64,000 nucleotides of DNA from an uncultured Selenomonadaceae bacterium (lineage in GTDB: Bacteria; Bacillota; Negativicutes; Selenomonadales; Selenomonadaceae), in NCBI GenBank assembly GCA_905234395.1, contig CAJOHG010000011.1, positions 23,845-87,844 on the forward strand, in the 5' to 3' direction. Shown here one piece after another: positions 16,404 through 24,063 of this stretch (its first letter is position 1; every line of letters starts with the position of its first letter). Below the pieces are notes generated by a model. The model searched no databases. It was not told where the DNA came from and worked only from the letters and a program-made list of their open reading frames with translations. A program made the position numbers and the translations under genes.

Positions 16404-18314
16404 TTATTCGTCGTGCTTAAAGAGCGTGTAAGTCAAAGCAAAACCGACTGCAAAGGCGATTATGTTGACGATAATGTATTGCAGAATTTGACCGTTCATG
16501 TAGAGGAGCATACCGGGAAGAACCGTGATGCCCATGCCTGTACCTGCAAGACCGAGGAAGCTGGAAACTGCACCGCCTGCCGCGCCGCCGACGCAACCGA
16601 ACATAAACGGTTTCATGAGACGCAGGTTGATACCGAAGATAGCCGGCTCAGTGATGCCCAAGAACGCAGGAACAGTCGAGGAAATGTAGAGAGCACGTTT
16701 ACGCGGATCTTGCGTTTTGAGAGAAACTGCCAATGCCGCACCACCTTGAGCGATCGTCGCGCAAGTGATAATCGCGTTGAACGGGTCGGAGCCTTGAGTT
16801 GACAGCAGATAAATTTCCAACGCGCTGAAGACGTGGTGAACACCGAAGATAACGATGACCTGTTGCAAGCCGCCGATAATCAGACCGCCGACGACAGGAA
16901 TCGTCAAGAACTGCTGAACCGCGCCAAAGACGAGTGATTCAAGACCGTGCATGATAGGACCGACAACGAGGAAGCCGAGAGCCATTGAAACAGTAAGCGT
17001 GAGGAACGGAGTAACAATCAAGTCGATCATATCGGGAATGAAAGTTTTAAGGAATTGCTGGAACTTAGCCGCGAAGATACCCAAAACGAGTGCGGGGAGA
17101 ACGGAGCCTTGATAGCCGACGAGCGGAATTGTCACGAAGCCGAGATCGAGCGGAATAGGAGTTTTGCCGGCATATTCGGGCAATGCGGACGCCTCAACCC
17201 ACGTGAGACCTTTTTCCGCAATTTCTGCTGCCGCGCCACCAACGACGTAAGCATTCGGCAAACCGGGGAAGACGAGCATTAAACCTAAGACGATACCGAT
17301 AACAGCCGTGCCGCCGAATTTATTCATTGTCGACCAGCAGACCAGTGCAGGCAGGAACGCGAACGCCGTATCCGTCAAAACCTGCGTCATCAATAAGAAG
17401 TTGGGATCCCATTCGCTGCCCATTGAAAGTATTGCGCCACGGCAGCCCATGAAAAGACCTGTTGCAACGAGAACTGGGATAATCGGAACGAAAACGTCGC
17501 CGAGTGTACGAGAAATTTTCTGCATTAGGCTCATTTCGGCATAAGCAGCCTCTTTGCCGCCGCCGCCCGCCAATGACGGTTTGAGCTTGATGAATTCTTC
17601 GGTGACCTTGTCGACAAAGCCGGTGCCGCAGATAATCTGATACTGTTGCGCCGCGAAGAATTGACCTTTGACGCCTTCAATGTTCTCAATTTTTTTCTCT
17701 TGAATCTTGGTTTTGTCGTTGACGATAAGACGGAGACGAGTTGCGCAGTGTTCAGCAGTGCCGACGTAGTGCATAATCGACTTTGCAACGCGTTCCGCAT
17801 CGGGCAATCCCGCAAACGACTTAATGACATCGTCATCATCAACGGGGCCGGCAGCGGCTGCTTCTTCAGCGGGAGCTTTTGCCGTGACTTCTTGTCCGTC
17901 GAGTTCAACAGTGATGTCGCCGAAGTCCGCGTGGTTCGTGACAACAACGGGAGTCGTCGTCTCGTAACCGGCTTTTTTAATCGCTTCGGGACTGAATTCA
18001 AGCAGGAGCTGACCGCGTTTTATCTTGTCGCCTGCTTCGGCTTTGGGAGTGAATCCTTCGCCGTTCATTTTGACGGTGTCCATGCCGACATGAATCAGCA
18101 ATTCGATACCGTCGTCGGATTTGAGACCGATGGCGTGTCCCGTGGGGAAGAAAACAGTTATCTCGCCGTCAAATGGCGCGTAAACCTTCCCTTTGGGATC
18201 TTGTACGGCAACGCCGCGTCCCATTGCGCCGCTCGCGAAAACGGGATCGTTGATTGAGTTCAGCGGAACCAACTTACCGTTCAGCGGGCTGCTTATCCTT
18301 ATGTCCTTTGCCAT
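16404..18314 (-). CDS. PTS sugar transporter, fused IIA-IIB-IIC (glucose/sucrose superfamily)
   Basis: Takes up and phosphorylates a sugar, probably sucrose given the GH32 gene. The 636-residue protein has a Crr-type IIA domain at about 1-150 (active His in LLIHVGMDTVKMNG), a IIB domain at about 165-250 (phospho-Cys in EHCATRLRLIVND) and a IIC membrane domain at about 270-636 with the signature GITEPAIFGINLRLMKPF. The A-B-C order differs from the common B-C-A. I take ATG 18314, where the IIA fold begins; its ribosome binding site is poor (GGTGTGG), and an in-frame ATG at 18368 would add 18 residues. The gene is headed by a strong promoter with an operator-like palindrome and a leader of about 160 bases that can form a small hairpin. 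Confidence 0.9.
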   Translation of the reverse strand: MAKDIRISSPLNGKLVPLNSINDPVFASGAMGRGVAVQDPKGKVYAPFDGEITVFFPTGHAIGLKSDDGIELLIHVGMDTVKMNGEGFTPKAEAGDKIKRGQLLLEFSPEAIKKAGYETTTPVVVTNHADFGDITVELDGQEVTAKAPAEEAAAAGPVDDDDVIKSFAGLPDAERVAKSIMHYVGTAEHCATRLRLIVNDKTKIQEKKIENIEGVKGQFFAAQQYQIICGTGFVDKVTEEFIKLKPSLAGGGGKEAAYAEMSLMQKISRTLGDVFVPIIPVLVATGLFMGCRGAILSMGSEWDPNFLLMTQVLTDTAFAFLPALVCWSTMNKFGGTAVIGIVLGLMLVFPGLPNAYVVGGAAAEIAEKGLTWVEASALPEYAGKTPIPLDLGFVTIPLVGYQGSVLPALVLGIFAAKFQQFLKTFIPDMIDLIVTPFLTLTVSMALGFLVVGPIMHGLESLVFGAVQQFLTIPVVGGLIIGGLQQVIVIFGVHHVFSALEIYLLSTQGSDPFNAIITCATIAQGGAALAVSLKTQDPRKRALYISSTVPAFLGITEPAIFGINLRLMKPFMFGCVGGAAGGAVSSFLGLAGTGMGITVLPGMLLYMNGQILQYIIVNIIAFAVGFALTYTLFKHDE

Positions 18315-18482
18315 AAAACAACCACACCCTTCTGATATTTTAATAACCCACAAAAAATTTCTTGACATACTCCCGAAGGATTCCGCTATTTGCGCAGGAC
18401 GATGTCGCGCCCTGTTTAAAGCTGAGATTCTGCCCGCTTAGTCGACGGTATACGTCCGACTTCAAAAGCAAAATCATTTTGA

Positions 18483-18511
18483 ATTATACTTTTAGAACGT
18501 TCTAACGTCAA
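18483..18511 (-). promoter_or_regulatory. Strong promoter of the PTS gene
   Basis: TTGACG (18511-18506), 17-base spacer, perfect TATAAT (18488-18483). The whole spacer is occupied by the palindrome described next, so a bound repressor would block RNA polymerase. Confidence 0.7.
18492..18505. promoter_or_regulatory. LacI-type operator palindrome in the promoter spacer
   Basis: TTAGAACGTTCTAA is a perfect 14-base palindrome centred on CG, the form bound by LacI/GalR-family repressors such as ScrR of sucrose operons. No such regulator gene is in the window, so the repressor must be encoded elsewhere. Confidence 0.65.
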
Positions 18512-18556
18512 TCTAAAAAATTTTTTTCTTGCGGCGTGCGCGTCGAAAAATTCAAT

Positions 18557-18590
18557 CAAAAAGCGGCGGACTTATGAAAAACTCGTCGCC
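18557..18590 (-). terminator. Possible terminator of upp
   Basis: On the minus strand GGCGA pairs with TCCGCC (one bulge) around a long loop and is followed by GCTTTTTG. The stem is short, so this is tentative. Confidence 0.35.
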
Positions 18591-18599
18591 AAAAATTTT

Positions 18600-19223
18600 T
18601 TACAGCGTGGCAAAAATTCTGTCGCCTGCGTCACCGAGTCCGGGCACAATGTGGCAATTTTCGTTCAAGCCTTCGTCAATCGACGCCATGTAAATTTCAA
18701 CGTCGGGATGGTCGGCAGAAATTTTTTCGATGCCTTGCGGCGAATAGACTATGCACAGGAAAAAATTTTTCTTCGCACCACGAGCCTTGAGAAGTTTCAA
18801 CGCGGCAGAAGCACTTCCGCCGGTTGCAAGCATCGGGTCGACGACAAGCAAAATTTTTTCGTCAAAGTGCGGCGGCATCTTGAAGAAATATTCGACGGGC
18901 TTGAAAGTTTTTTCGTCGCGATAAAGTCCCACGTGTCCGATTGAGGCGTTCGGCAAAATTTTCAGCACACCGTTTGACATTGCCAAGCCCGCGCGGAGAA
19001 TCGGCACGACGACAAAATTTTTCTCGTCCAAAAATTCAGCGCGACAAATTTTTATCGGCGTCTCAATTTCAATCGTCTGTGTCTGAAAATTTTTCCCGAC
19101 CTCGTAAGTCAACATTGCGGCGATCTCTTCGACCAGTGCGCGAAAATCTTTGGACGACGTTTCTTTGCGGCGAAGTTGCGCGAGTTTGTGATTGACAATC
19201 GGATTTTTAATTTCGTGAATCAT
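18600..19223 (-). CDS. upp: Uracil phosphoribosyltransferase
   Basis: Salvages uracil by joining it to PRPP to form UMP. The 207-residue protein has full length, VVPILRAGLAMSNG near residue 72, the PRPP-binding VVDPMLATGGSASAAL near 127 and the C-terminal uracil loop around GLGDAGDRIFATL. ATG 19223 follows GGAGG by eight bases. It has its own promoter at 19253-19281. Confidence 0.96.
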   Translation of the reverse strand: MIHEIKNPIVNHKLAQLRRKETSSKDFRALVEEIAAMLTYEVGKNFQTQTIEIETPIKICRAEFLDEKNFVVVPILRAGLAMSNGVLKILPNASIGHVGLYRDEKTFKPVEYFFKMPPHFDEKILLVVDPMLATGGSASAALKLLKARGAKKNFFLCIVYSPQGIEKISADHPDVEIYMASIDEGLNENCHIVPGLGDAGDRIFATL

Positions 19224-19252
19224 TGCGTTGACCTCCGAACTTTTTGCGACAA

Positions 19253-19281
19253 ATTTTAATGCAAACGCGGTTTGACTGCAA
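19253..19281 (-). promoter_or_regulatory. Promoter of upp
   Basis: TTGCAG (19281-19276), 17-base spacer, TAAAAT (19258-19253), 30 bases before the upp ATG. Confidence 0.5.
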
Positions 19282-19337
19282 ATTAAAACGACGCCGAGAA
19301 TTTTCGACGCCGTAAAAATTTTTTAATCGGAATGTTC

Positions 19338-20468
19338 CTAATTAACGCGAGCACGTTCAATCAGTCGAACGATTTGCTTAACCGTCGCGAAAATGTTTTC
19401 TGCGGCGATTTTTTTATTCATTGCATCAGCTAAAGTCATTGGCGAACGCAGAATTGCAAATGCCGCGTCAAGTTTCGCGTCGTCCGAAATGTCTGCTACA
19501 CTGCCGCCAATACCGACCGTTAAAATTTGGGGATTGAGTTTCTTCGCGAGTTTCGCCACGCCCGAAGGTGCTTTGCCTTGTGCAGTCTGATTGTCCAGAC
19601 GACCTTCGCCGGTTATCAAAACGTCCGCCGATTTCAAATCCGTTGCGATGTCAAGCGCGTCCAAAACCAATTCGACGCCGGGCACGAGTTCGCCGCGCAG
19701 ATAACTCCTGAACGCAAAACCGAGACCGCCTGCCGCACCGTCGCCCGCAACGGAAATTTTTTCGAGTCGCAGGAACTTCGCGGAGAGTTCGGCAAAATTT
19801 TTAATCCAAGCGTCCATTGCAGAGACAATTTCGGGTGTCGCGCCTTTCTGCGGAGCGTAAATCGCCGAGCAACCGTTATCGCCCGTCAAAGGATTTGTCA
19901 CGTCGCAGGCAATTCGGAACGTGCAATCGCGCAATTCGGGCAGAGCGTTTGAATCGTCGACACCGGAAATTTTTTCCAAGTCGCGCCCGAAAATTCCGTT
20001 CGCACCGATGAATTTGTAACCGAGCGCAGTCAACATTCCGAGCCCGCAATCGTTAGTCGCAGAGCCGCCGATACCGATGACAAAATTTCTGCAACCGTCA
20101 GCAATCGCGAGCCGAATCAATTCGCCGACGCCGTAAGTTGTCGTGTTCAACGGGTTGCGAAAATTTTCGGGCACGAGCGGAAGTCCTGCGGCGTTCGCCA
20201 TTTCGATGACCGCCAATTTTTTTTCGAGCACTTCGCCGAATTCCGCAACGACTTTTCCGCCGAGAGGATCGCAAACTTTTGCCGATTTAATTTCGCCGCC
20301 GAGTCCGCCGATTATCGCCCGACAAGTTCCCTCGCCGCCGTCAGCAAGCGGAAAAATTTTAACGTCCGATTTTGCCGACGCAGATAAAATTCCGTCACGA
20401 GCCGCCGCGCCCGCCTCTAAACTGGTCAACGAGCCTTTCAAGCTGTCAATCGCCACGATGATTTTCAT
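19338..20468 (-). CDS. Glycerate kinase (GarK/GlxK family)
   Basis: Phosphorylates D-glycerate with ATP to 2- or 3-phosphoglycerate, feeding lower glycolysis. The 376-residue protein begins MKIIVAIDSLKGSLTS, then PLADGGEGTCRAI, GIGGSATNDCGLGML near residue 130, CDVTNPLTG near 190 and the late TGEGRLDNQTAQGKAP, all standard for type 1 glycerate kinases. ATG 20468 is eight bases after GGAGG; the GTG six bases earlier is too close. A TATAAT with TGA extension at 20496-20501 is a likely -10. No glyoxylate or glucarate genes adjoin it. Confidence 0.92.
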   Translation of the reverse strand: MKIIVAIDSLKGSLTSLEAGAAARDGILSASAKSDVKIFPLADGGEGTCRAIIGGLGGEIKSAKVCDPLGGKVVAEFGEVLEKKLAVIEMANAAGLPLVPENFRNPLNTTTYGVGELIRLAIADGCRNFVIGIGGSATNDCGLGMLTALGYKFIGANGIFGRDLEKISGVDDSNALPELRDCTFRIACDVTNPLTGDNGCSAIYAPQKGATPEIVSAMDAWIKNFAELSAKFLRLEKISVAGDGAAGGLGFAFRSYLRGELVPGVELVLDALDIATDLKSADVLITGEGRLDNQTAQGKAPSGVAKLAKKLNPQILTVGIGGSVADISDDAKLDAAFAILRSPMTLADAMNKKIAAENIFATVKQIVRLIERARVN

Positions 20469-20542
20469 TGCCACGACCTCCGAAAATTTTTCGCCATTAT
20501 ATCACGTCGTCGCGCAAAAAAATAAACCGCTTTGACGGCGGC

Positions 20543-20570
20543 TTGAAAATTTTTTCGACCGTGATAAAAT
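20543..20570 (+). promoter_or_regulatory. Promoter of the hydrophobic-peptide transcript
   Basis: TTGAAA (20543-20548), 16-base spacer, TAAAAT (20565-20570). Predicted start near 20577, about 63 bases before the peptide ATG. Confidence 0.55.
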
Positions 20571-20606
20571 AATCGCGTGCTTGTTGCCAATAAAACGGCA
20601 GGCGGT

Positions 20607-20639
20607 TGAGACTGCCCTCGGAAAGGAGGGCAACCGACG
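20607..20639 (+). promoter_or_regulatory. Leader hairpin that hides the peptide ribosome binding site
   Basis: GCCCTC pairs with GAGGGC around GGAAAG, and an outer CGGTT/AACCG pair extends it. The GGAGG ribosome binding site lies in the 3' arm of this hairpin, so translation should be inefficient until the leader is remodelled, as is typical of type I toxin mRNAs. Confidence 0.55.
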
Positions 20640-20714
20640 ATGTTTAAAATCATCGTTTGCGTGGTTATCTTGACGGTAATAATCCTCTTGATACTCACAA
20701 ATACAGCCGCCTAA
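20640..20714 (+). CDS. 24-residue hydrophobic peptide (type I toxin-like)
   Basis: ATG 20640 opens a 24-codon frame: MFKIIVCVVILTVI followed by ILLILTNTAA, then TAA. Nearly the whole peptide is one membrane helix with a single Lys near the start and a short polar tail, the layout of small type I toxins that insert into the inner membrane. It has an AGGAGG site ten bases upstream held in a hairpin, its own promoter and its own terminator, and an opposing promoter downstream. The gene is too short for standard gene callers. I recognise no named family; a small regulatory membrane peptide is the main alternative. Confidence 0.6.
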   Translation: MFKIIVCVVILTVIILLILTNTAA

Positions 20715-20790
20715 GCTCCGACACAGCACGGGCGACTAACCTTTAGTTGTACCAGACATATTTTTGAGGGCTAACCGCTTTGACAAGCAC

Positions 20791-20820
20791 AGCGTCCTGT
20801 TTTTGTAGTGACGCTTTTTT
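20791..20820 (+). terminator. Terminator of the hydrophobic-peptide transcript
   Basis: AGCGTC (20791-20796) pairs with GACGCT (20810-20815), followed by six T. This makes a plus-strand transcript of about 245 nucleotides. Confidence 0.6.
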
Positions 20821-20832
20821 GTTGCTGACGAA

Positions 20833-20861
20833 ATTATAATCGCCGCGAGAAATTTTGGCAA
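20833..20861 (-). promoter_or_regulatory. Opposing promoter at the 3' side of the peptide gene
   Basis: TTGCCA (20861-20856), 17-base spacer, perfect TATAAT (20838-20833), reading leftward into the peptide transcript. Glycerate kinase has a nearer -10 of its own, so an antisense RNA is the simplest use. Confidence 0.55.
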
Positions 20862-20908
20862 GAAAAATTTTGCAACGTTACTTCCGCGCCGAAGACGTTA
20901 AAAAATTT

Positions 20909-22279
20909 TCAGCTCGTGAAGAACATGTGCGCAACCGGTGCCGCGATAAACAGGCTGATGATTGTGCGTTCAAGGAAGAGAATAAAAAGTTCGGGAAGAT
21001 TGACGGGAATTTTTGAACCGAGAATCAGCCCGCCGACTTCCGACAAATAAATTAACTGCGTGACCGAGATGACCGCCACGATAAATTTTGCCATCGGACT
21101 GGTGATTGTGCCCGCTGCCAAGACTGACGGTGTGAACATGTCCGTGAAGCCGACGATCATTGTTTTGGAAACTTCCACGGCTTGAGGAACGTCCAAAAGT
21201 TGCAACAGCGGCAGGAACGGCAAGCCGAGCGTGTCGAAAATCGTCGTGTGATTCGCCAAGGTCAAAGCCAACGTTCCTATGCACATGACGACCGGCAAAA
21301 CTCCAAACCACATGCCCGCCGCATTTTTGAAAGCACCTTCCATGAATTGTTCAAAGCCGCGATGTTCGCCGACACGTTCACGCGCCAAAGCCAGTCCGTA
21401 TTGAAATGATGTCGTGTAGCCTTCGGGAAGAGATTCGCCCATTGCTTTGCCGGGAACCAAGTATTCGTCTTTCTTCAAGCTTAGCGGCGGGATTCTCGGC
21501 AAAATCAGTGCGCAGACGATACCGATTGCGCAGATTAAAAGATAGTAGAGACCGAAATATTCCATTAAGTCGACTTGCGCCAAAACGACGATTGAAAACG
21601 TGATTGACACGGCGGAAAAAGTCGTCGAGATAATTGCCGCCTCGCGTTTGGAATAGTAGCCGCCTTCGTATTGATTCGCAGTCAACATAACGCCGAGCGT
21701 GCCGTCACCAATCCAGCTCGTTATGCAGTCGACAGCCGCGCGACCGGGTATCGTGAACAGCGGACGCATAATTTTTGTCAACATTGCGCCGATGAATTCG
21801 AGCAGCCCGAAATCCAACAGCAACGGCAATAAAAGTCCGGCAAGCAAGAAAATTACGACGAGAACGGTCAGCAAATCGTGCAGGACAAAGCCTCCGTTGT
21901 CGGCACTGGTTATCAAGCCGATTGTGCTGTCGGGATCTTCCGCGTCGACGCCGAGATAAGTCAGCCAAATGAAAATCGCGCCGACGATTCTAATCACGAC
22001 CCAAATTGCCGTCGTCGAGAAAGTGTTTGCGACAATCGGATAAGTCGCGATGAAATTCGGTTTGCCGAGAAAAATTATGCCGAGAATTGCCGACAACGTT
22101 ACAATTCCCACGCACAGCATTGGCAGAAAATCGCCAATCGCGTTGCTGATGATGTCCGCGACGATTTTCACGACGATTGTCCAGCTCCCGTCGTATTGCA
22201 CGGGAATCATAAACAAGATAATCCCGATGATTGACGGCACCAAAAATCCCGCCAAAGAGCCCTGTTGTTTGTTTTCCAT
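20909..22279 (-). CDS. YjiH-family membrane protein with nucleoside-recognition (Gate) domains
   Basis: A 456-residue protein with about ten membrane segments and two Gate-type repeats (GRAAVDCITSWIGDGTLGVML near residue 195, TMIVGFTDMFTPSVLAAG near 375). These proteins are believed to move small solutes, but the substrate of the YjiH branch is unknown. ATG 22279 is six bases after AAGGAG; the in-frame TTG 22297 would place the ribosome binding site inside the gene. It is transcribed alone from a promoter at 22337-22364. Confidence 0.82.
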   Translation of the reverse strand: MENKQQGSLAGFLVPSIIGIILFMIPVQYDGSWTIVVKIVADIISNAIGDFLPMLCVGIVTLSAILGIIFLGKPNFIATYPIVANTFSTTAIWVVIRIVGAIFIWLTYLGVDAEDPDSTIGLITSADNGGFVLHDLLTVLVVIFLLAGLLLPLLLDFGLLEFIGAMLTKIMRPLFTIPGRAAVDCITSWIGDGTLGVMLTANQYEGGYYSKREAAIISTTFSAVSITFSIVVLAQVDLMEYFGLYYLLICAIGIVCALILPRIPPLSLKKDEYLVPGKAMGESLPEGYTTSFQYGLALARERVGEHRGFEQFMEGAFKNAAGMWFGVLPVVMCIGTLALTLANHTTIFDTLGLPFLPLLQLLDVPQAVEVSKTMIVGFTDMFTPSVLAAGTITSPMAKFIVAVISVTQLIYLSEVGGLILGSKIPVNLPELFILFLERTIISLFIAAPVAHMFFTS

Positions 22280-22336
22280 TTCAATCTCCTTCGCCAAAAA
22301 TTTTAGAGAGAAACTCTCGAAACAAAATCGTCGATT

Positions 22337-22364
22337 ATTATAGCACCAATCGGGCGACTTTCAA
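22337..22364 (-). promoter_or_regulatory. Promoter of the YjiH-family gene
   Basis: TTGAAA (22364-22359), 16-base spacer, TATAAT (22342-22337) with a TGC extension. Confidence 0.55.
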
Positions 22365-22406
22365 TATTTGGCGTTGAGGAAACGTCACGAAATTTTTTAG
22401 TTCAAG

Positions 22407-23807
22407 TTAAATCTCCGTCAAGAAAGCCGCGTAACCTTTTTTAGTTTCGTAGATGTCGACTTTGGAAGTTGCTTCCCACGGCGCGTGCATACTCAACACT
22501 GCAACACCGCTGTCGATAACTTCCATGCCGTATTCCGCCATCATGTAAGCGATTGTTCCGCCGCCGCCGAGATCAACCTTGCCGAGTTCGCTGAATTGAT
22601 AATGAACGTTGTGCTTATCGAGAATCGCGCGAAGTTTGCCGACGTATTCGGCATTTGCATCGCTGGAGCCGCTTTTTCCGCGCGAGCCCGTGAATTTGTT
22701 GAAGACCATGCCTTTGCCGAGATAAGCAACGTTCTTTTTCTCGTAAGCGTCGGCGTAAAGGGCATCAAATGCACTTGAAACGTCGGAGCTTAACATGAAC
22801 GAATTCTTCAATGCGCGGCGCAAGGCAAGTTCGCTGTATTGTCCGCAGGCGTTCAAAAGTTCGGCGAGCGTGTTCTCGAAAAATCTTGACTTCATGCCGG
22901 TCGCGCCGTAGCTGCCAATTTCTTCCTTGTCGACGAGCAGACAGCAAGCAGTCTTTCCGAAAGTTTGATTAGCCGCCTCCAACATTGCAACGAGCGACGT
23001 GTAAGAGCAAACGCGATCATCTTGACCGTAGCCGAGCACCATTGAACGATCGAAACCTAAATCGCGAGCCTTGCCTGCCGGGACAAGCGCGAGTTCAGCC
23101 GAAATGAAATCTTCCTCGTCAAGGTCGTAAGTGTCTTTCAAAAGCTTGAGCACGCCTTTTTTGACGGACTCCTTGTCGTTTTCTTTGAGCGGATAATTTC
23201 CGACGAGAATATCCAATTTTTCGCCGGTGATAACTTTGTCGGCGGTCTTCTTAAGCTGTTCCTGCGACAAGTGAATCAACAAATCGGTCACGCAAAAAAC
23301 AGGGTCGCTGTCATTTTCGCCGATAACAATTTCGACAACGCGCCCGTCCTTTTTGACAACGACGCCATGCATTGCAAGCGGCAACGTCACCCACTGATAT
23401 TTTTTTATGCCGCCGTAGTAATGCGTGTCCATGTAAGCAAGTCCGCCGTCCTCGTAAAGCGGATTCTGCTTTAAATCGAGCCTGCAAGTGTCGATATGTG
23501 CGCCGAGAATTTTCAAGCCGTTTTCTAAAGGTTCGGTGCCGATTTGAAACAGCGCGACGGTTTTTTTCATGCACACGCAATAAACTTTGTCGCCCGCATG
23601 AAGTTTTTCGCCGCTCTTAATCACGTCGTCAAGATTTTTGTAGCCGACAGCTTCCGCACGTTTGACAGCCTCAACGACGGATTCGCGCTCGGTCTTGCAA
23701 CGGCTGATGAAGTCGATATAACCCGCCGCAAGTTCTTCAAGTGCCGATTTGTCCTCGTCGGTGTATTCGCTCCACACGGAAAATTTTTTGTCTTTGTCTT
23801 CAGCCAT
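22407..23807 (-). CDS. M18 family aspartyl aminopeptidase
   Basis: A 466-residue cytoplasmic zinc peptidase that removes N-terminal acidic residues. The dinuclear metal site is visible: GAHIDTC near residue 100, GQDDRVCSY near 275, DKEEIGSYG near 315, SSDVSSAFD near 365 and LSMHAPWE near 440. I choose ATG 23807, nine bases after GGAAG. The frame also opens at ATG 23900, but those 31 extra residues are read out of frame from the duplicated tail of the upstream membrane-protein gene, so they are not native to the family. Confidence 0.9.
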   Translation of the reverse strand: MAEDKDKKFSVWSEYTDEDKSALEELAAGYIDFISRCKTERESVVEAVKRAEAVGYKNLDDVIKSGEKLHAGDKVYCVCMKKTVALFQIGTEPLENGLKILGAHIDTCRLDLKQNPLYEDGGLAYMDTHYYGGIKKYQWVTLPLAMHGVVVKKDGRVVEIVIGENDSDPVFCVTDLLIHLSQEQLKKTADKVITGEKLDILVGNYPLKENDKESVKKGVLKLLKDTYDLDEEDFISAELALVPAGKARDLGFDRSMVLGYGQDDRVCSYTSLVAMLEAANQTFGKTACCLLVDKEEIGSYGATGMKSRFFENTLAELLNACGQYSELALRRALKNSFMLSSDVSSAFDALYADAYEKKNVAYLGKGMVFNKFTGSRGKSGSSDANAEYVGKLRAILDKHNVHYQFSELGKVDLGGGGTIAYMMAEYGMEVIDSGVAVLSMHAPWEATSKVDIYETKKGYAAFLTEI

Positions 23808-23808
23808 T

Positions 23809-24063
23809 TTACGGTTCTTCCTTTCGATTTGAAGTTTTTTCCACTCGCGCATCTTCGCCCTCAACTCGGCGATTTGTGCGATAAGTTTGTTGTCGTCCAT
23901 TTAATTCCTCTTGAAATTTTGATTCGGCAAGCAAAGCCCTCAAAAAGTCGCTGATTGCCTTTACGACTTGCGATTCTTGCAACTCTTTCGCCACGTTGTA
24001 AAGTTTTAAGCCGCCGTTGAAAATATATTTGCCGATAAGCTCGCCGACTTTGTCAGCTGTCAT
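23809..24063 (-). pseudogene. Second copy of the 3' end of the upstream membrane-protein gene
   Basis: DNA at 23868-24063 repeats 24091-24286 at a fixed distance of 223 bases with only about ten differences. In the same relative frame it encodes the C-terminal segment ADKVGELIGKYIFNGG through KFQEELNGRQQTY and then diverges to a new tail ending at a stop at 23809. The frame can also be entered from ATG 24123, giving a 104-residue hybrid, but that start is shared by both copies as an out-of-frame by-product. I treat it as a duplicated gene end. Confidence 0.75.

Larger units (their letters stand above)
20590..20826 (-). ncRNA. Putative antisense RNA to the peptide mRNA
   Basis: A strong promoter at 20833-20861 points leftward into the 3' end of the peptide transcript, so RNA starting near 20826 would be fully complementary to it. 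A possible end is the hairpin GGCAG/CTGCC (20616-20612 with 20601-20597), followed by GTTTTATT, near 20590. No open frame with a ribosome binding site lies on this strand here. Existence and length are predicted only. Confidence 0.4.

Noticed and set aside
18315..18482. Riboswitch or antitermination leader of the PTS gene
   Set aside because: The leader is long and can fold a small hairpin, but I could match no known riboswitch or RAT/LicT-type antiterminator sequence.
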